A DNA stretch of 64,000 nt from Cellulomonas dongxiuzhuiae (GCF_018623035.1 NZ_CP076023.1:2170001-2234000); one strand, 5' to 3'. Positions 26,542-35,725 are shown, numbered from the stretch's first letter. Program-made: numbers and translations. Notes: generated by a model not told the origin, from the letters alone.

Positions 26542-27528
26542 ATGGACTACGGACAGCTCTTCACGAACGTCCTCAACGAGATGCTGGGGCCGACCGCGAT
26601 CGCGTACGCGCTCGCGGCGATCGGGCTCAACATCCACTTCGGGCTCACCGGCCTGATCAACATGGGCCAGGCCGGGTTCATGCTGCTGGGCGCCTACGGC
26701 TTCGCCGTCGCCACCGTCCAGGGCGCGCCGCTGTGGCTCGCGTTCCTGGTGGCGATCACCGCGGCCGTGATCTTCGCGCTGCTGCTCGGCCTGCCCACCC
26801 TCAAGCTCCGCGGCGACTACCTCGCCATCGTGACGATCGCGGCCGCCGAGATCGTCCGCATGGTCGGACGCTCGACGGCCCTCACCGACGTGACCGGCGG
26901 CTCCGAGGGGATCACGGGCAACGCGTTCAAGGGCACCTTCCAGGACGCGTCGCCGTTCCCCGACGACCGGTGGGCCCTCGGGCCGATCACGCTGTCGACC
27001 AACACCTCCAACTCGTGGTGGCTGCGGGTGGTCGGCTGGACCGTCGTGCTGCTCGCGTGCCTGCTCGTCTGGCGGCTGGTCCGCAGCCCGTGGGGCCGGG
27101 TCCTCAAGGGCATCCGCGAGGACGAGGACGCGGTCCGCGCGCTCGGCAAGAACGTCTACGGCTACAAGCTGCAAGCCCTCGTCCTCGGCGGTGTCTTCGG
27201 CGCCCTGGGCGGCATCGTGTTCGTCCTCGCCAGCTCCGTGCAGGCGGACTCGCTCGGCCGTCCCGTCACGTTCAACACCTGGACCATCCTGCTGCTCGGC
27301 GGCGCGGCCACCGTCTTCGGGCCCGTGCTCGGGGCTCTGCTGTTCTGGGGTGCGCTCGTCTTCGTGCGCGGCTTTCTGCGCGGGGTCGTGCCGCCCGACG
27401 TCCTGTCGGTGCAGCAGATCGAGCAGATCGGCTGGATCCTGGTCGGACTGACGCTGATGATGCTCATCATCTTCCGACCCCAGGGCATCCTGGGTGACAA
27501 GAAGGAGCTCGCGATCAATGCCCACTGA
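26542..27528 (+). CDS. Branched-chain amino acid ABC permease (LivM type)
   Basis: A 328-residue permease with about nine TMs, carrying NIHFGLTGLINMGQAGFMLLG at the start, the LPTLKLRGDYLAIVTIAAAEI stretch and the ATPase-contact loop GIREDEDAVRALGKNVYGYKL, which are LivM hallmarks. It pairs with LivH to move leucine/isoleucine/valine or related amides. It begins 18 nt after livH, with GGGAGG ahead of ATG 26542. It overlaps livG by 11 nt. Confidence 0.92.
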   Translation: MDYGQLFTNVLNEMLGPTAIAYALAAIGLNIHFGLTGLINMGQAGFMLLGAYGFAVATVQGAPLWLAFLVAITAAVIFALLLGLPTLKLRGDYLAIVTIAAAEIVRMVGRSTALTDVTGGSEGITGNAFKGTFQDASPFPDDRWALGPITLSTNTSNSWWLRVVGWTVVLLACLLVWRLVRSPWGRVLKGIREDEDAVRALGKNVYGYKLQALVLGGVFGALGGIVFVLASSVQADSLGRPVTFNTWTILLLGGAATVFGPVLGALLFWGALVFVRGFLRGVVPPDVLSVQQIEQIGWILVGLTLMMLIIFRPQGILGDKKELAINAH

Positions 27529-28471
27529 GGACGTCGTCGAGCAGGCCAGGGGACGCCTGGCACAGATCCCCCGCGTTCCCGGCGCAGCCAAGCCGGACGC
27601 GCTCCTCGTGGCCGACGGCGTGCGGCGCAGCTTCGGTGGCGTGAACGCCGTGGACGTCGAGCACGTCGAGGTGCAGCGGCACGTCATCACCGCGCTGATC
27701 GGCCCCAACGGCGCCGGCAAGACCACGTTCTTCAACCTCATGACGGGCTTCGACAAGCCCGACACGGGCAGCTGGGTCTTCGACGGCACACCGCTCGCGG
27801 GTGTCGCGGCGTCCCGCGTCGCCACGTCGGGCATGGTGCGCACGTTCCAGCTCACCAAGGCGCTCGCGCGCATGACCGTGCTGGACAACATGCGGCTCGG
27901 CGCCCGTGACCAGCCCGGCGAGGGGCTCTTCACCGCCCTGGTGAAGCCGCTGTGGGCCCGGCGCGAGCGGGAGATCACCGACAAGGCGCTGACGCTGCTC
28001 GAGCGCTTCCGTCTCGACGCCAAGAAGGACGACTTCGCCGGGTCCCTGTCGGGCGGTCAGCGCAAGCTGCTCGAGATGGCGCGTGCGCTCATGTCGGACC
28101 CGACGCTCGTCATGCTCGACGAGCCGATGGCCGGGGTGAACCCCGCGCTCACCCAGTCCCTCCTCGGTCACATCACCGACCTGCGGGACTCCGGCACGAC
28201 CGTGCTCTTCGTCGAGCACGACATGCACATGGTCCGGCACATCTCGGACTGGGTCGTCGTCATGGCCCAGGGCAAGGTCGTCGCCGAGGGGCCGCCGTCG
28301 GAGGTCATGGCCGACCAGGCCGTCATCGACGCGTACCTCGGCGCCCACCACGACACCGACCTCGGTGACGACGACCTGCTGGACGAGGGCAGCATCATCG
28401 ACGCCGAGGCGGAGGCCGAGGCCGAGGCCGAGCTGGCGCCGGCGACCAAGGCTGAGGAGAAGGCCCCGTGA
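27518..28471 (+). CDS. Branched-chain amino acid ABC ATPase (LivG type)
   Basis: A 317-residue ATPase, longer than the usual ~255 because of a 30-residue N-terminal lead and an acidic Ala/Glu tail (EAEAEAEAELAPATKAE). Seen: Walker A GPNGAGKTTFFNLMTGF, signature LSGGQRKLLEMARAL, Walker B VMLDEPMAGVNP and switch His in FVEHDMHMV. ATG 27518 (MPTEDVVEQARG) overlaps the LivM stop by 11 nt, so translation is coupled. Cytoplasmic, driving the LivHM channel with LivF. Confidence 0.93.
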   Translation: MPTEDVVEQARGRLAQIPRVPGAAKPDALLVADGVRRSFGGVNAVDVEHVEVQRHVITALIGPNGAGKTTFFNLMTGFDKPDTGSWVFDGTPLAGVAASRVATSGMVRTFQLTKALARMTVLDNMRLGARDQPGEGLFTALVKPLWARREREITDKALTLLERFRLDAKKDDFAGSLSGGQRKLLEMARALMSDPTLVMLDEPMAGVNPALTQSLLGHITDLRDSGTTVLFVEHDMHMVRHISDWVVVMAQGKVVAEGPPSEVMADQAVIDAYLGAHHDTDLGDDDLLDEGSIIDAEAEAEAEAELAPATKAEEKAP

Positions 28472-29283
28472 CCGAGACGACCGCACCCGCGCTGCACCGC
28501 GGCGCACCGCAGGGCGAGCCGCTGCTGCACGCCGACTCCCTCGTCGCGGGCTACGTGCCCGGCGTCAACATCCTCAACGAGTGCTCGCTCGTCCTGCACC
28601 CCGGCGAGCTCGTCGGGATCATCGGGCCGAACGGTGCGGGCAAGTCGACGCTGCTCAAGGCGCTCTTCGGGCTCGTCGCGATCCGCGAGGGATCCCTGAC
28701 GATGCAGGGCGAGTCGATCACGAACCTGCGGGCGGACGTGCTCGTGCAGCGCGGCGTCGGCTTCGTCCCGCAGACGAACAACGTCTTCCCGAGCCTGACG
28801 ATCGAGGAGAACCTGCAGATGGGCGTCTACCAGACGCCCCACAAGTTCGCCGACCGGCTCGAGGTCGTCCTCGCGCTCTTCCCCGAGCTGACGCACCGCC
28901 GCAAGCAGCGGGCGGGCGCCCTGTCGGGTGGTGAGCGTCAGATGGTGGCCATGGCACGGGCCCTGATGCCCGAGCCGTCCGTGCTGCTGCTCGACGAGCC
29001 GTCGGCGGGCCTGTCCCCCGTGCGCCAGGACGAGGCCTTCCTGCGCACGCGCCGCATCAACAAGGCCGGGGTCTCGGTCATCATCGTGGAGCAGAACGCG
29101 CGACGAGCGCTGCAGATCTGCGACCGCGCCTACGTCCTGGACCAGGGGCGCAACGCCTACTCGGGGCCGGGCCGCGAGCTCATGCACGACCCGAAGGTCA
29201 TCGAGCTGTACCTCGGCACGCTCGCGACCGACGTGGACGCCGCCCGCGCGGCGGAGAAGGACGCGGGCCCCGGCGCGGCCTGA
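28468..29283 (+). CDS. Branched-chain amino acid ABC ATPase (LivF type)
   Basis: A 271-residue ATPase with Walker A GPNGAGKSTLLKALFGL, signature LSGGERQMVAMARAL, Walker B VLLLDEPSAGLSP and switch region IIVEQNARRALQICDRAYVL. Q-loop context VPQTNNVFPSLTIEENLQMG is that of LivF. GTG 28468 overlaps the livG stop by 4 nt (GTGA). A very strong hairpin lies 67 nt after the stop. Confidence 0.93.
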   Translation: MTETTAPALHRGAPQGEPLLHADSLVAGYVPGVNILNECSLVLHPGELVGIIGPNGAGKSTLLKALFGLVAIREGSLTMQGESITNLRADVLVQRGVGFVPQTNNVFPSLTIEENLQMGVYQTPHKFADRLEVVLALFPELTHRRKQRAGALSGGERQMVAMARALMPEPSVLLLDEPSAGLSPVRQDEAFLRTRRINKAGVSVIIVEQNARRALQICDRAYVLDQGRNAYSGPGRELMHDPKVIELYLGTLATDVDAARAAEKDAGPGAA

Positions 29284-29350
29284 CGCCGGCACGCGACACC
29301 TGCCGACCTCGGACGGCACGAACGCCACGCGCGGCACCACCCCCGCGCAC

Positions 29351-29387
29351 ACGACGACCCCCGGAGCCAGGCTCCGGGGGTCGTCGT
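29351..29387. terminator. Bidirectional terminator between livF and the binding-protein gene
   Basis: A perfect 17-bp stem, 29351-29367 with 29371-29387, and a 3-nt loop (CAG). It lies between the convergent livF and binding-protein genes, 20 nt from the latter's stop, and can end transcription from both sides. Confidence 0.85.
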
Positions 29388-29407
29388 CCGTGCGTCAGGT
29401 CAGCAGG

Positions 29408-30694
29408 TCAGCCCTGCGGGACCTCGCCCTCCTCGGAGCGGCTGAAGGTGTACGTGTTCTCGGGGCCGAACTGGTAGATCCCGATGAACGCCGACGACGG
29501 GTCGTTGGCCTCGTTGAACGGGCCGACGCCGGAGACCGCCTGGTACGCGATGTCCTCCCCGTCCTCGAGGAGCGCCTTGCACTCCTCCCAGCCGGTGCAC
29601 TCCGTGCCACCGTCCGCACCGGAGACCGCCGCCATGTTGGCCTGGATGGTCTCGCCGTCCGACGCACCGCCCTTGAGAGCGGCGAGCGCCACGAGCATGA
29701 CCGCGTCGTAGGACTCGGGGCCGTAGGAGTAGTCCTTCAGCTCCGGGTCGATCTCGAGCATGCGGCCCTGGAACTCCTCCGACGGGTACGCGCCGGGCAG
29801 CGTGCCCTGCGCGTCGGCGAGCGTGCCGGCCGGGAAGCCGATGTCGCCCTCGACCCCGAAGTTCTGCAGGTTGCCGTCCACGAAGTACGTCTTGCTCATG
29901 TCCCAGCCCTGCGACACCAGCTCGCGCACGATCGACGGCGTCTGGTTGGTGAACGACAGGATCGCGATGGCGTCCGGGGACGAGGCGATGGCGTCCGCGA
30001 CGATGGTGGCGAAGTTCGTCTCCGTGGGGTCGAACTCCTGGCCCGACGTGCCGTAGACGACCGTGCCGCCGGCCTCGTCGACGACACCCTCGACGACGTC
30101 GCGCAGCGACGTGCCGTAGGAGTCGTTGAAGACGAGGATGCCGACGTTGCTCGCGCCGTCGCTCACGATCAGGTTGCCCAGCACGTCGCCCTGCACGGTG
30201 TCCGGCGGCGCGGTGCGGAAGTAGAAGTCGGAGTAGCCGGACAGGTCCGTCGCCGTGTTGGCCGGGGAGACCTGCACGATGCCCGCACCGGTGATGTCGT
30301 CGACGATGTTCTTGGTCACCGACGACGACGCGGCACCGATGACGGCTGACACGCCCGAGGAGATCAGCTGCTGCGCCGATGCGGTCGCGACCGACGCGTT
30401 CTCGGCGTCCGAGGAGTCGGTGTGCTCGACCTCGACATCGGAGCCGAACAGACCGCCCGCGTCGTTGATCTCCTTGACCGCGAGGTCGACGCCGGCGATC
30501 TCCGGCGGGCCGAGCTGAGCGAGCGAACCGGTGACGGGGAGGACCGTCCCGATGCGCAGCGGCTCGCCACTGGCCCCACCGGTCGTCTCCTCACCGGTGG
30601 CGGCGTCGTCGGAAGCGCTGCTGCAGGCGGTGAGCGCCAGCGCGACCGCTCCGGCGACCGCCAGTGCGCGTCCTGCACGTGTCGAACGAATCAT
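29408..30694 (-). CDS. Branched-chain amino acid ABC substrate-binding lipoprotein (LivK type)
   Basis: A 428-residue type I periplasmic-binding-fold protein with signal peptide and lipobox (VALALTACSSASDD), an acidic/Thr-rich tether, then RIGTVLPVTGSLAQLGPPEI, the FRTAPPDTVQGDVLGNLI segment, VGILVFNDSYGTSLRDVVEG and SYGPESYDAVMLVALAALKG, as in LivK/AmiC-like receptors. It should deliver ligand to the LivHMGF importer encoded convergently beyond the terminator, an arrangement that allows separate control of receptor level. ATG 30694 was chosen over an ATG 10 codons earlier because it gives a compact n-region. Confidence 0.92.
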   Translation of the reverse strand: MIRSTRAGRALAVAGAVALALTACSSASDDAATGEETTGGASGEPLRIGTVLPVTGSLAQLGPPEIAGVDLAVKEINDAGGLFGSDVEVEHTDSSDAENASVATASAQQLISSGVSAVIGAASSSVTKNIVDDITGAGIVQVSPANTATDLSGYSDFYFRTAPPDTVQGDVLGNLIVSDGASNVGILVFNDSYGTSLRDVVEGVVDEAGGTVVYGTSGQEFDPTETNFATIVADAIASSPDAIAILSFTNQTPSIVRELVSQGWDMSKTYFVDGNLQNFGVEGDIGFPAGTLADAQGTLPGAYPSEEFQGRMLEIDPELKDYSYGPESYDAVMLVALAALKGGASDGETIQANMAAVSGADGGTECTGWEECKALLEDGEDIAYQAVSGVGPFNEANDPSSAFIGIYQFGPENTYTFSRSEEGEVPQG

Positions 30695-30845
30695 GCGTGT
30701 GGTACCCCTCTGTGAGCCCTGCACGACCGCAACCCGGGGGCGGGCAACGACGATGTGGCGCGAACGTACTCATGGTTTGTGTCCGCCATGTGAATGGCAA
30801 TGTCTCGCACCCATGTCGTTGTGCAGTTGTGACCAACGACGCAGC

Positions 30846-30879
30846 GAGCCCGCACCGACGGTGGCGTCGGTACGGGCTC
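30846..30879. terminator. Hairpin terminator after the ANTAR regulator
   Basis: GAGCCCG-C-ACCGAC and GTCGGT-A-CGGGCTC pair over 14 nt with one internal mismatch and a 6-nt loop, 19 nt beyond the stop of the response-regulator gene (minus strand). Confidence 0.7.
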
Positions 30880-30898
30880 GGTGTGTGCTACGCAGGCG

Positions 30899-31582
30899 TC
30901 AGGAGGACGCGCCGCCCACCTGCTCGATGACGGCGTCGGCGACCTCGCGCATCGTCAGGCGACGGTCCATCGACGTCTTCTGGATCCAGCGGAACGACTC
31001 GGGCTCCGACAGGCCCATCTTCGTCATCAGCAGCCCCTTCGCGCGGTCGACGCGCTTGCGGGTCTCGAAGCGCTCGGCGAGGTCCGCGACCTCCGACTCC
31101 AGCGCGGTGATCTGCGCGTAGCGGGAGATGGCGATCTCGACGGCGGGCAGCAGGTCGGCGGGGCTGAACGGCTTGACGACGTACGCCATGGCGCCGGCGT
31201 CGCGCGCACGCTCCACGAGCTCGGTCTGCGAGAACGCCGTCAGCAGCACGACCGGTGCGAGGTGCGCCTTGCCGATGCGCTCGGCCGCCGAGATGCCGTC
31301 GAGGACGGGCATCTTGACGTCCATCACCACGACGTCCGGCCGCAGCTCGGTGGCCAGCTCGACCGCGCGCTCGCCGTCGCCCGCCTCACCCACGACCTCG
31401 AACCCGGCCTCGGTGAGCGTCTCGACGACGTCCATGCGGATGAGCGCCTCGTCCTCGGCGACGACCGCCCGGCGCGCCGGCCTGCCGGCAGACGGCGTGC
31501 CCGCACCCCGTGCGGGCTCGGCGGACAGGTTCACGGCCTGCGGCGCGTCCTGCGTGGGCTCGGTGCTGTCGTCCTTGGTCAC
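30899..31582 (-). CDS. ANTAR-domain response regulator (PdtaR type)
   Basis: A 227-residue protein with an N-terminal receiver and a C-terminal ANTAR RNA-binding domain. Receiver: VVAEDEALIRMDVVETLTEA, phospho-acceptor Asp in VVVMDVKMPVLDG, and the conserved Lys in VVKPFSPADL. ANTAR: VDRAKGLLMTKMGLSEPESF and IQKTSMDRRLTMREVADAVI. Such proteins, once phosphorylated by a histidine kinase, bind paired hairpins on mRNA and prevent termination. The N-terminal ~45 residues before the receiver are disordered. GTG 31582 is taken; an ATG 9 codons upstream is possible. No kinase is encoded next to it. Confidence 0.9.
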   Translation of the reverse strand: MTKDDSTEPTQDAPQAVNLSAEPARGAGTPSAGRPARRAVVAEDEALIRMDVVETLTEAGFEVVGEAGDGERAVELATELRPDVVVMDVKMPVLDGISAAERIGKAHLAPVVLLTAFSQTELVERARDAGAMAYVVKPFSPADLLPAVEIAISRYAQITALESEVADLAERFETRKRVDRAKGLLMTKMGLSEPESFRWIQKTSMDRRLTMREVADAVIEQVGGASS

Positions 31583-31739
31583 GTGCACAGAGTAGTGCGC
31601 CGAGGGCACGTGGTGGCGCGATGAGCCTCGTGGTCGCCGTCACGTGGCGTCGCGGGGCGCGGTCGGCCCTCCGTCATGGCCGCGCAGACGCTCCACGTGA
31701 CGACGTCGCCGCGCCACCTCGCACTAGGCTGGGCCCGTT

Positions 31740-31813
31740 GCCCCGATAGCCCAACCGGCAGAGGCGTTCGGCTCAAACCCGATCCAGTGTGGGTTCGAAT
31801 CCCACTCGGGGCA
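31740..31813 (+). tRNA. tRNA-Leu (anticodon CAA), short variable loop
   Basis: A cloverleaf can be drawn: acceptor GCCCCGA/TCGGGGC (7 bp), anticodon loop CTCAAAC giving CAA, T arm GTGGG-TTCGAAT-CCCAC, and discriminator A; CCA is not encoded (CCT follows). The anticodon reads UUG, hence Leu. The segment between anticodon and T stems is only about five nt, whereas bacterial tRNA-Leu normally has a long variable arm. A TAGGCT -10-like box is found 10 nt before it. The accessory region starts at its 3' end. Confidence 0.85.
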
Positions 31814-31840
31814 CCTATCTGAACTGCATGAACGCGATGG

Positions 31841-31860
31841 CGTGTCATATGCGTGTCATA
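31841..31860 (+). repeat. Tandem CGTGTCATA repeats just past the tRNA
   Basis: CGTGTCATA occurs at 31841-31849 and again at 31852-31860, 28 nt past the tRNA 3' end. Short direct repeats next to a tRNA attachment site are typical of integrase arm-binding sites; no integrase gene remains nearby, so this reading is inferred. Confidence 0.4.
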
Positions 31861-32263
31861 AGAGGTCGCTCGCTGGTTCACGCCGATGAGGGCATCCGGG
31901 TTCGGCACGACGCTCAAGAGGGCCCGTCGGGACGCCGATGGCGCGAGCATGTCCAGTGAGTGGCGTCGACCCGAACGCTCGCTCGAGAGCCTCCTCGGCG
32001 CGCCCGACTCGACGCCACGACGTGGTCGCGGCGGCCGGGTACGCAGCGTGCGGCGGCGCCAGCGAGTCGCTGGAACACGACGGTGCCAATCCCCGCCGCC
32101 GCCGCGTCCCGCGGGCCCCACGATCCGATTCGCCATGTCTCAACTTGGCACCACGCCAATCGCCAGTACCGCCTTGCCTCGTCCTCGATCTCCTCAGGAG
32201 CGGGCGCCGGGTGCTCCCGAAACAAGCTCTGCGCGTGGCAACCGGTCGATTGTCGTCGACGCC
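31861..32263. other. Intergenic stretch between tRNA and IS21 element
   Basis: No convincing gene is seen on either strand. The open frames here have no recognisable motifs or ribosome sites and the longest ones run through the tRNA. It may be scrambled island-border DNA. Confidence 0.4.
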
Positions 32264-32270
32264 TGAAGAC

Positions 32271-32308
32271 TGATCAGGGATCGACGGCTGAAATCTGACC
32301 ACCTTGCC
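32271..32308 (+). repeat. Left terminal inverted repeat of the IS21 element
   Basis: A 38-bp sequence beginning TGATCAGGGATCGACGGC, exactly repeated in inverse orientation at the other end of the element. Confidence 0.85.
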
Positions 32309-32323
32309 GCGATCCTGCGGAGG

Positions 32324-33530
32324 GTGATCGGTTTGGAGGACTGGGCAGAGGTCCGTCGGCTGCGTCGCGTCGAGGGCATGGCGATCTCGGCGATTGCGCG
32401 CCGGCTCGGGATCGCGCGGAACACGGTCTGGAAGGCGCTGGCCTCTGATCGGCCGCCGAAGTACGAGCGGCCGGCGCGCGGGTCGTTGGTCGATCCTGTC
32501 GAGGGGCAGGTCCGTGTGCTGCTCGCGGGCTGTCCCACGATGCCGACGACGGTGATCGCGCAGCGGATCGGCTGGGAGCACTCGCTGACCGTGCTCAAGG
32601 ACCGGGTGCGGGTGCTGCGCCCGTACTGCCTGCCCGTGGACCCGGCCACGCGCACCAGCTATGACCCGGGCGCGCGGGTGCAGTGCGACCTGTGGTTCCC
32701 GCCGGTCGAGGTGCCGCTCGCGGCGGGGCAGGTCGGCTCACCACCTGTGCTGGTGATGGTCGCGGGCTACTCGCGCATGGCCTTCGCGACGATGCTGCCC
32801 TCCCGGCAGGCGCCGGACCTGATCGCTGGTCACTGGCTGCTGTTGCAGCGCATGGGCGCGGTCCCCAAGGAGCTGGTCTGGGACAACGAGGCCGCGGTCG
32901 GGTCCTGGCGGGCCGGAAAGCCGAAGCTGACCGACGACTTCGAGGCGTTCCACGGGATCCGCGGGTCGGGTCCATCAGTGTCGGCCGCGCGACCCGGAGG
33001 CCAAGGGTCTGGTGGAACGAGCGAACGGCTACCTGGAGACCTCGTTCCTGCCCGGATGCACCTTCACCGGCCCGGGTGACTTCAACACCCAGCTGGTCAA
33101 CTGGCTGGGGCTGGCCAACGCGCGCAAGCATCGGGCGCTCGGCTTCCGGCCGGAGCAGCGGTGGGAGGTGGACCGGGCGGCGATGCTCGCCCTGCCACCG
33201 GTGACCCCGCAGCTCGGCTGGCGCACCCGGGTGACGTTGCCGCGGGATCACTACGTCCGCCTGGGCTCGAACGACTACTCGGTCGGCCGGTTCGTCGAGG
33301 TCGTCGCCGACCTCGAGCAGGTCAGCGTCCAGATGGGGAACCGGGTTGTTGCGACCCATCCGCGCTGCTGGGCGCGCTGGCAGACCATCACCGACCCGGC
33401 CGACCGCGACGCTGCGCTGGCGATGGCCCAGGTCGCAGCCCACCGCCCGGCCGCTGCGCCCGCCGACGAGGTCGAGCAACGTGATCTGAGCGCCTATGAC
33501 GCGGCGTTCGACCTGACGGACGTGGCCTGA
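32324..33530 (+). pseudogene. istA: IS21 transposase istA, disrupted by one frameshift
   Basis: The first part (32324 to about 32968) encodes an N-terminal helix-turn-helix (AISAIARRLGIARNTVWKAL) and the rve/DDE core with ARVQCDLWFPP (first Asp) and ELVWDNEAAVGSW (second Asp). The frame then shifts by one nt near GGGTCGGGTCC (about 32965-32975): beyond it the expected CRPRDPEAKGLVERANGYLE, with the third acidic residue Glu, continues in another frame to the stop at 33530. Removing one G restores an ~400-residue IstA. Its stop overlaps the istB start (TGATGA). Transposition is unlikely without correction, unless this is a sequencing error. Confidence 0.85.
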
Positions 33531-34324
33531 TGACCCCCGCGGCCAAGACCAACACCCGCGACGTCAGCGCCGAGCTCGCGTTCTTGACCCGCGCGTTGAA
33601 GGCCCCGACCCCGCGTGAGGCCGTCGACCGGCTCGCCGAACGCGCCCGGGCCGAGTCCTGGATCCACGAAGAGTTCCTCGCCGCCTGCCTGCAACGCGAG
33701 GTCGCCGCCCTCGAAGCCCACGGCGGCGAAGGGCGCATCCGCGCCGCTCGGTTCCCCGGACGCAAGTCGTTGGAGGACTTCGACTACGAGCAACCACGCG
33801 GGCTGCCCCGCGACCAGATCGCCCACCTGGGCACCCTGGACTTCGTCGCAGCCCGAGAGAACGTCGTGTTCCTCGGACCGCCCGGCACCGGCAAGACCCA
33901 CCTCGCGACCGGGATCGCGATCCGGGCCCGCCAGGCCGGGCACCGGGTCCTGTTCGCGACCGCGTCCGAATGGGTCAACCGGCTCGCGACCGCCCACCAC
34001 GACGGACGCCTGCAGGACGAGCTGCGCCGCCTGGGTCGCTACCCGCTGCTGTCCATCGACGAGGTCGGCTACATCCCCTTCGAGCCCGAAGCCGCGAACC
34101 TGTTCCTCCAGCTCGTCTCCGCCCGCTACGGACGCGCCTCGCTGATCGTCACGAGCAACAAGCCGTTCAGCCGCTGGGGCGAGGTCTTCGGCGACGACAC
34201 CGTCGCCGCCGCGATGATCGACCGCCTCGTCCACCACGCCGACGTCATCGCACTCAAAGGCGACTCCTACCGGCTCAAGAACCGCGACCTCGGCCGCCCA
34301 CCCGCGGCCAGCACGACCGACTGA
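33530..34324 (+). CDS. istB: IS21 helper ATPase IstB
   Basis: A 264-residue AAA+ ATPase that selects targets and activates IstA. Seen: Walker A FLGPPGTGKTHLATGIAI, Walker B LLSIDEVGYIPFEPEAANLF, sensor I SLIVTSNKPFSRWGEVF and the C-terminal DRLVHHADVIALKGDSYRLK. Length and all motifs are normal, so the gene appears intact. ATG 33530 overlaps the istA stop by 1 nt. It ends just before the right terminal repeat. Confidence 0.95.
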   Translation: MTPAAKTNTRDVSAELAFLTRALKAPTPREAVDRLAERARAESWIHEEFLAACLQREVAALEAHGGEGRIRAARFPGRKSLEDFDYEQPRGLPRDQIAHLGTLDFVAARENVVFLGPPGTGKTHLATGIAIRARQAGHRVLFATASEWVNRLATAHHDGRLQDELRRLGRYPLLSIDEVGYIPFEPEAANLFLQLVSARYGRASLIVTSNKPFSRWGEVFGDDTVAAAMIDRLVHHADVIALKGDSYRLKNRDLGRPPAASTTD

Positions 34325-34331
34325 GCAACCG

Positions 34332-34369
34332 GGCAAGGTGGTCAGATTTCAGCCGTCGATCCCTGATCA
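34332..34369 (-). repeat. Right terminal inverted repeat of the IS21 element
   Basis: Exact inverse copy of 32271-32308, starting 7 nt after the istB stop. Confidence 0.85.
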
Positions 34370-34376
34370 ACTTTCA

Positions 34377-34812
34377 GCCGTCGTTGACATCGATCCGAAC
34401 TTCGCGGCCAAGCCGACCTCCAGCCGCGCGCGTCGTGCTGCCCACCGCACGCGACGCCTTGGAACACGCCGGGTGGAGTTCAACGGATGCGGCACGGATC
34501 GTCGCGGCAGTCGCCAGGATGAGGGTGACATCTCGCGACAGCCGCATACGGACACCCCGGGCGGCGGTCCATGGCTGCCGACCTCGGCATCCCGCCATGG
34601 CAGGCTCGCCGACTCACAATCGCGCTACGCGGCACCGACGACTGGCCCGGGGTTCTGGCGCGCATCACCGCCGAAGGCCCCGACGTCGTCGGATCCCCCG
34701 TCGTCCGCGCCGCGCTGACCGCCACCCGCAGGCACTGCGACCGCTCCCCCATCTTTGCCGCTCGCCGCGCCGAGCAGGCACCCGCTGATGTCGGCCCGCA
34801 GCACCATGCCGG
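34377..34812 (+). pseudogene. Probable gene remnant next to the IS21 element
   Basis: No intact gene. Two stretches in different plus-strand frames have a protein-like composition: LPTARDALEHAGWSSTDAAR with AARIVAAVARMRVTSR (about 34437-34535) and ADLGIPPWQARRLTIALRGT with WPGVLARITAEGPDVVGSPV (about 34574-34740). They could be parts of one decayed gene of unknown function. The call rests only on amino acid pattern. Confidence 0.3.
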
Positions 34813-35725
34813 CTAGAAGGTGTCCACAATCTCGCGATGCCGAACTCGCGTGTTCCACACTTTCTGGCCCACCCAGCTTCTCGTGGCCGCTGTCAGCGGA
34901 GCGTCAGAGTTGGTGCTCGAGCCAGACGAGGCCCAGCCCTTGTGTGGGGTACCACGGACGGTAGGCCCGCCGGTCGGCAGCGTGGACTTCACTTGTGTCG
35001 AGAGCAACCGGGACACGTTCGCAGTCAGCTTGATACCTGCCGCGATCCCGTTGAGCCGAGGTGTCAGATCGAGGCCCACCGTGGCCGAGAGCGCCGCCAG
35101 CGCGGAGTCCTCGCGCTGCTCTGACGGGCCGTGCAGCAGGTCGGCCACGTCGCCGGGCCGCTCCACGAACTCACGGGCCGCCTCCACCGGACCGCCGATG
35201 CTCTCCCAACGGACCTCCATGTGCACAGGAGCGCCCTCCTTCTGGACTTGGGCCCGTACGGTCTGCACGTGGTGGGTGCCGTGGAAGGTGAAGCCCCACT
35301 CGGAGACACGCACAGGTAGGTGAACGACCACTTGTGTGTACTGACCGGTGCCCGCGGTGCGCGTGATGCTCTGCGTGATGCCGTCGGTGGCATCACGCCC
35401 GAGGCCTGCACCCAGGACAGTGACGCTCAGCCCATGGCTGTCCTTGGTGGCCTCGGTGCTCGTCCACGAGATGCCGGCGCCGGGTACGTCCGGCGCGCCG
35501 ATGAGCAACGTGGGCACGGCGACCTGCACCCAGACCGGGTCACCTATCTCGATCTGGTCCTGGGTTTGATTCGCCCACCACAGCGCGAGTGCGCTGGCTT
35601 GCCGTCGGGAGTTGTGTGCCGCGATGAGCTGCTCTTCCTCGGTCCCGCCTCCGCTTCGTCGCTGAGGGGGTCGGCTGGCGAGGGCTTCGTTGAGGTCGAC
35701 CCAGGGCACTGCCCGGATGACGTCG
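34813..35725 (-). pseudogene. 3' part of patatin-partner gene, split by IS3
   Basis: This fragment encodes about 303 residues, from DVIRAVPWVDLNEALASRP to the end NTRVRHREIVDTF. No family is recognised. It has a charged N-terminal part (GGGTEEEQLIAAHNSRRQAS), a Trp-rich segment (ALALWWANQTQDQIEIGDPV) and a run of beta-strand-like stretches (VWVQVAVPTLLIG, YTQVVVHLPVRVSEWGFTF). Positions 35723-35725 are one copy of the 3-bp target duplication. Deleting the IS3 and one TCG joins it in frame to the fragment at 36993-37150, giving a 355-residue protein. It was the second gene after the patatin gene. Confidence 0.75.

Larger units (their letters stand above)
32264..34376 (+). mobile_element. IS21-family insertion sequence (2.1 kb, istA-istB)
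   Basis: The element holds an istA-type transposase (frameshifted) and an intact istB helper, bounded by terminal inverted repeats. The perfectly matching part of the repeats is 38 bp (32271-32308 and 34332-34369); it extends outward with mismatches to TGAAGACTGATC on the left and the complement of TGAAAGTTGATC on the right. The sequence CGACGGCTGAAA occurs twice within the right end, as expected for the multiple transposase sites in IS21 ends. No clear target duplication was found. Confidence 0.88.

Noticed and set aside
31579..32136. Minus-strand frame across the tRNA, giving GAPSGIRTHTGSGLSRTP
   Set aside because: This is the well-known false translation of a tRNA gene, not a protein.
32251..34390. 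Target-site duplication of the IS21 element
   Set aside because: Flanks share at most GCC at the presumed tips, which is too short to claim; the exact ends also remain uncertain by a few bases.
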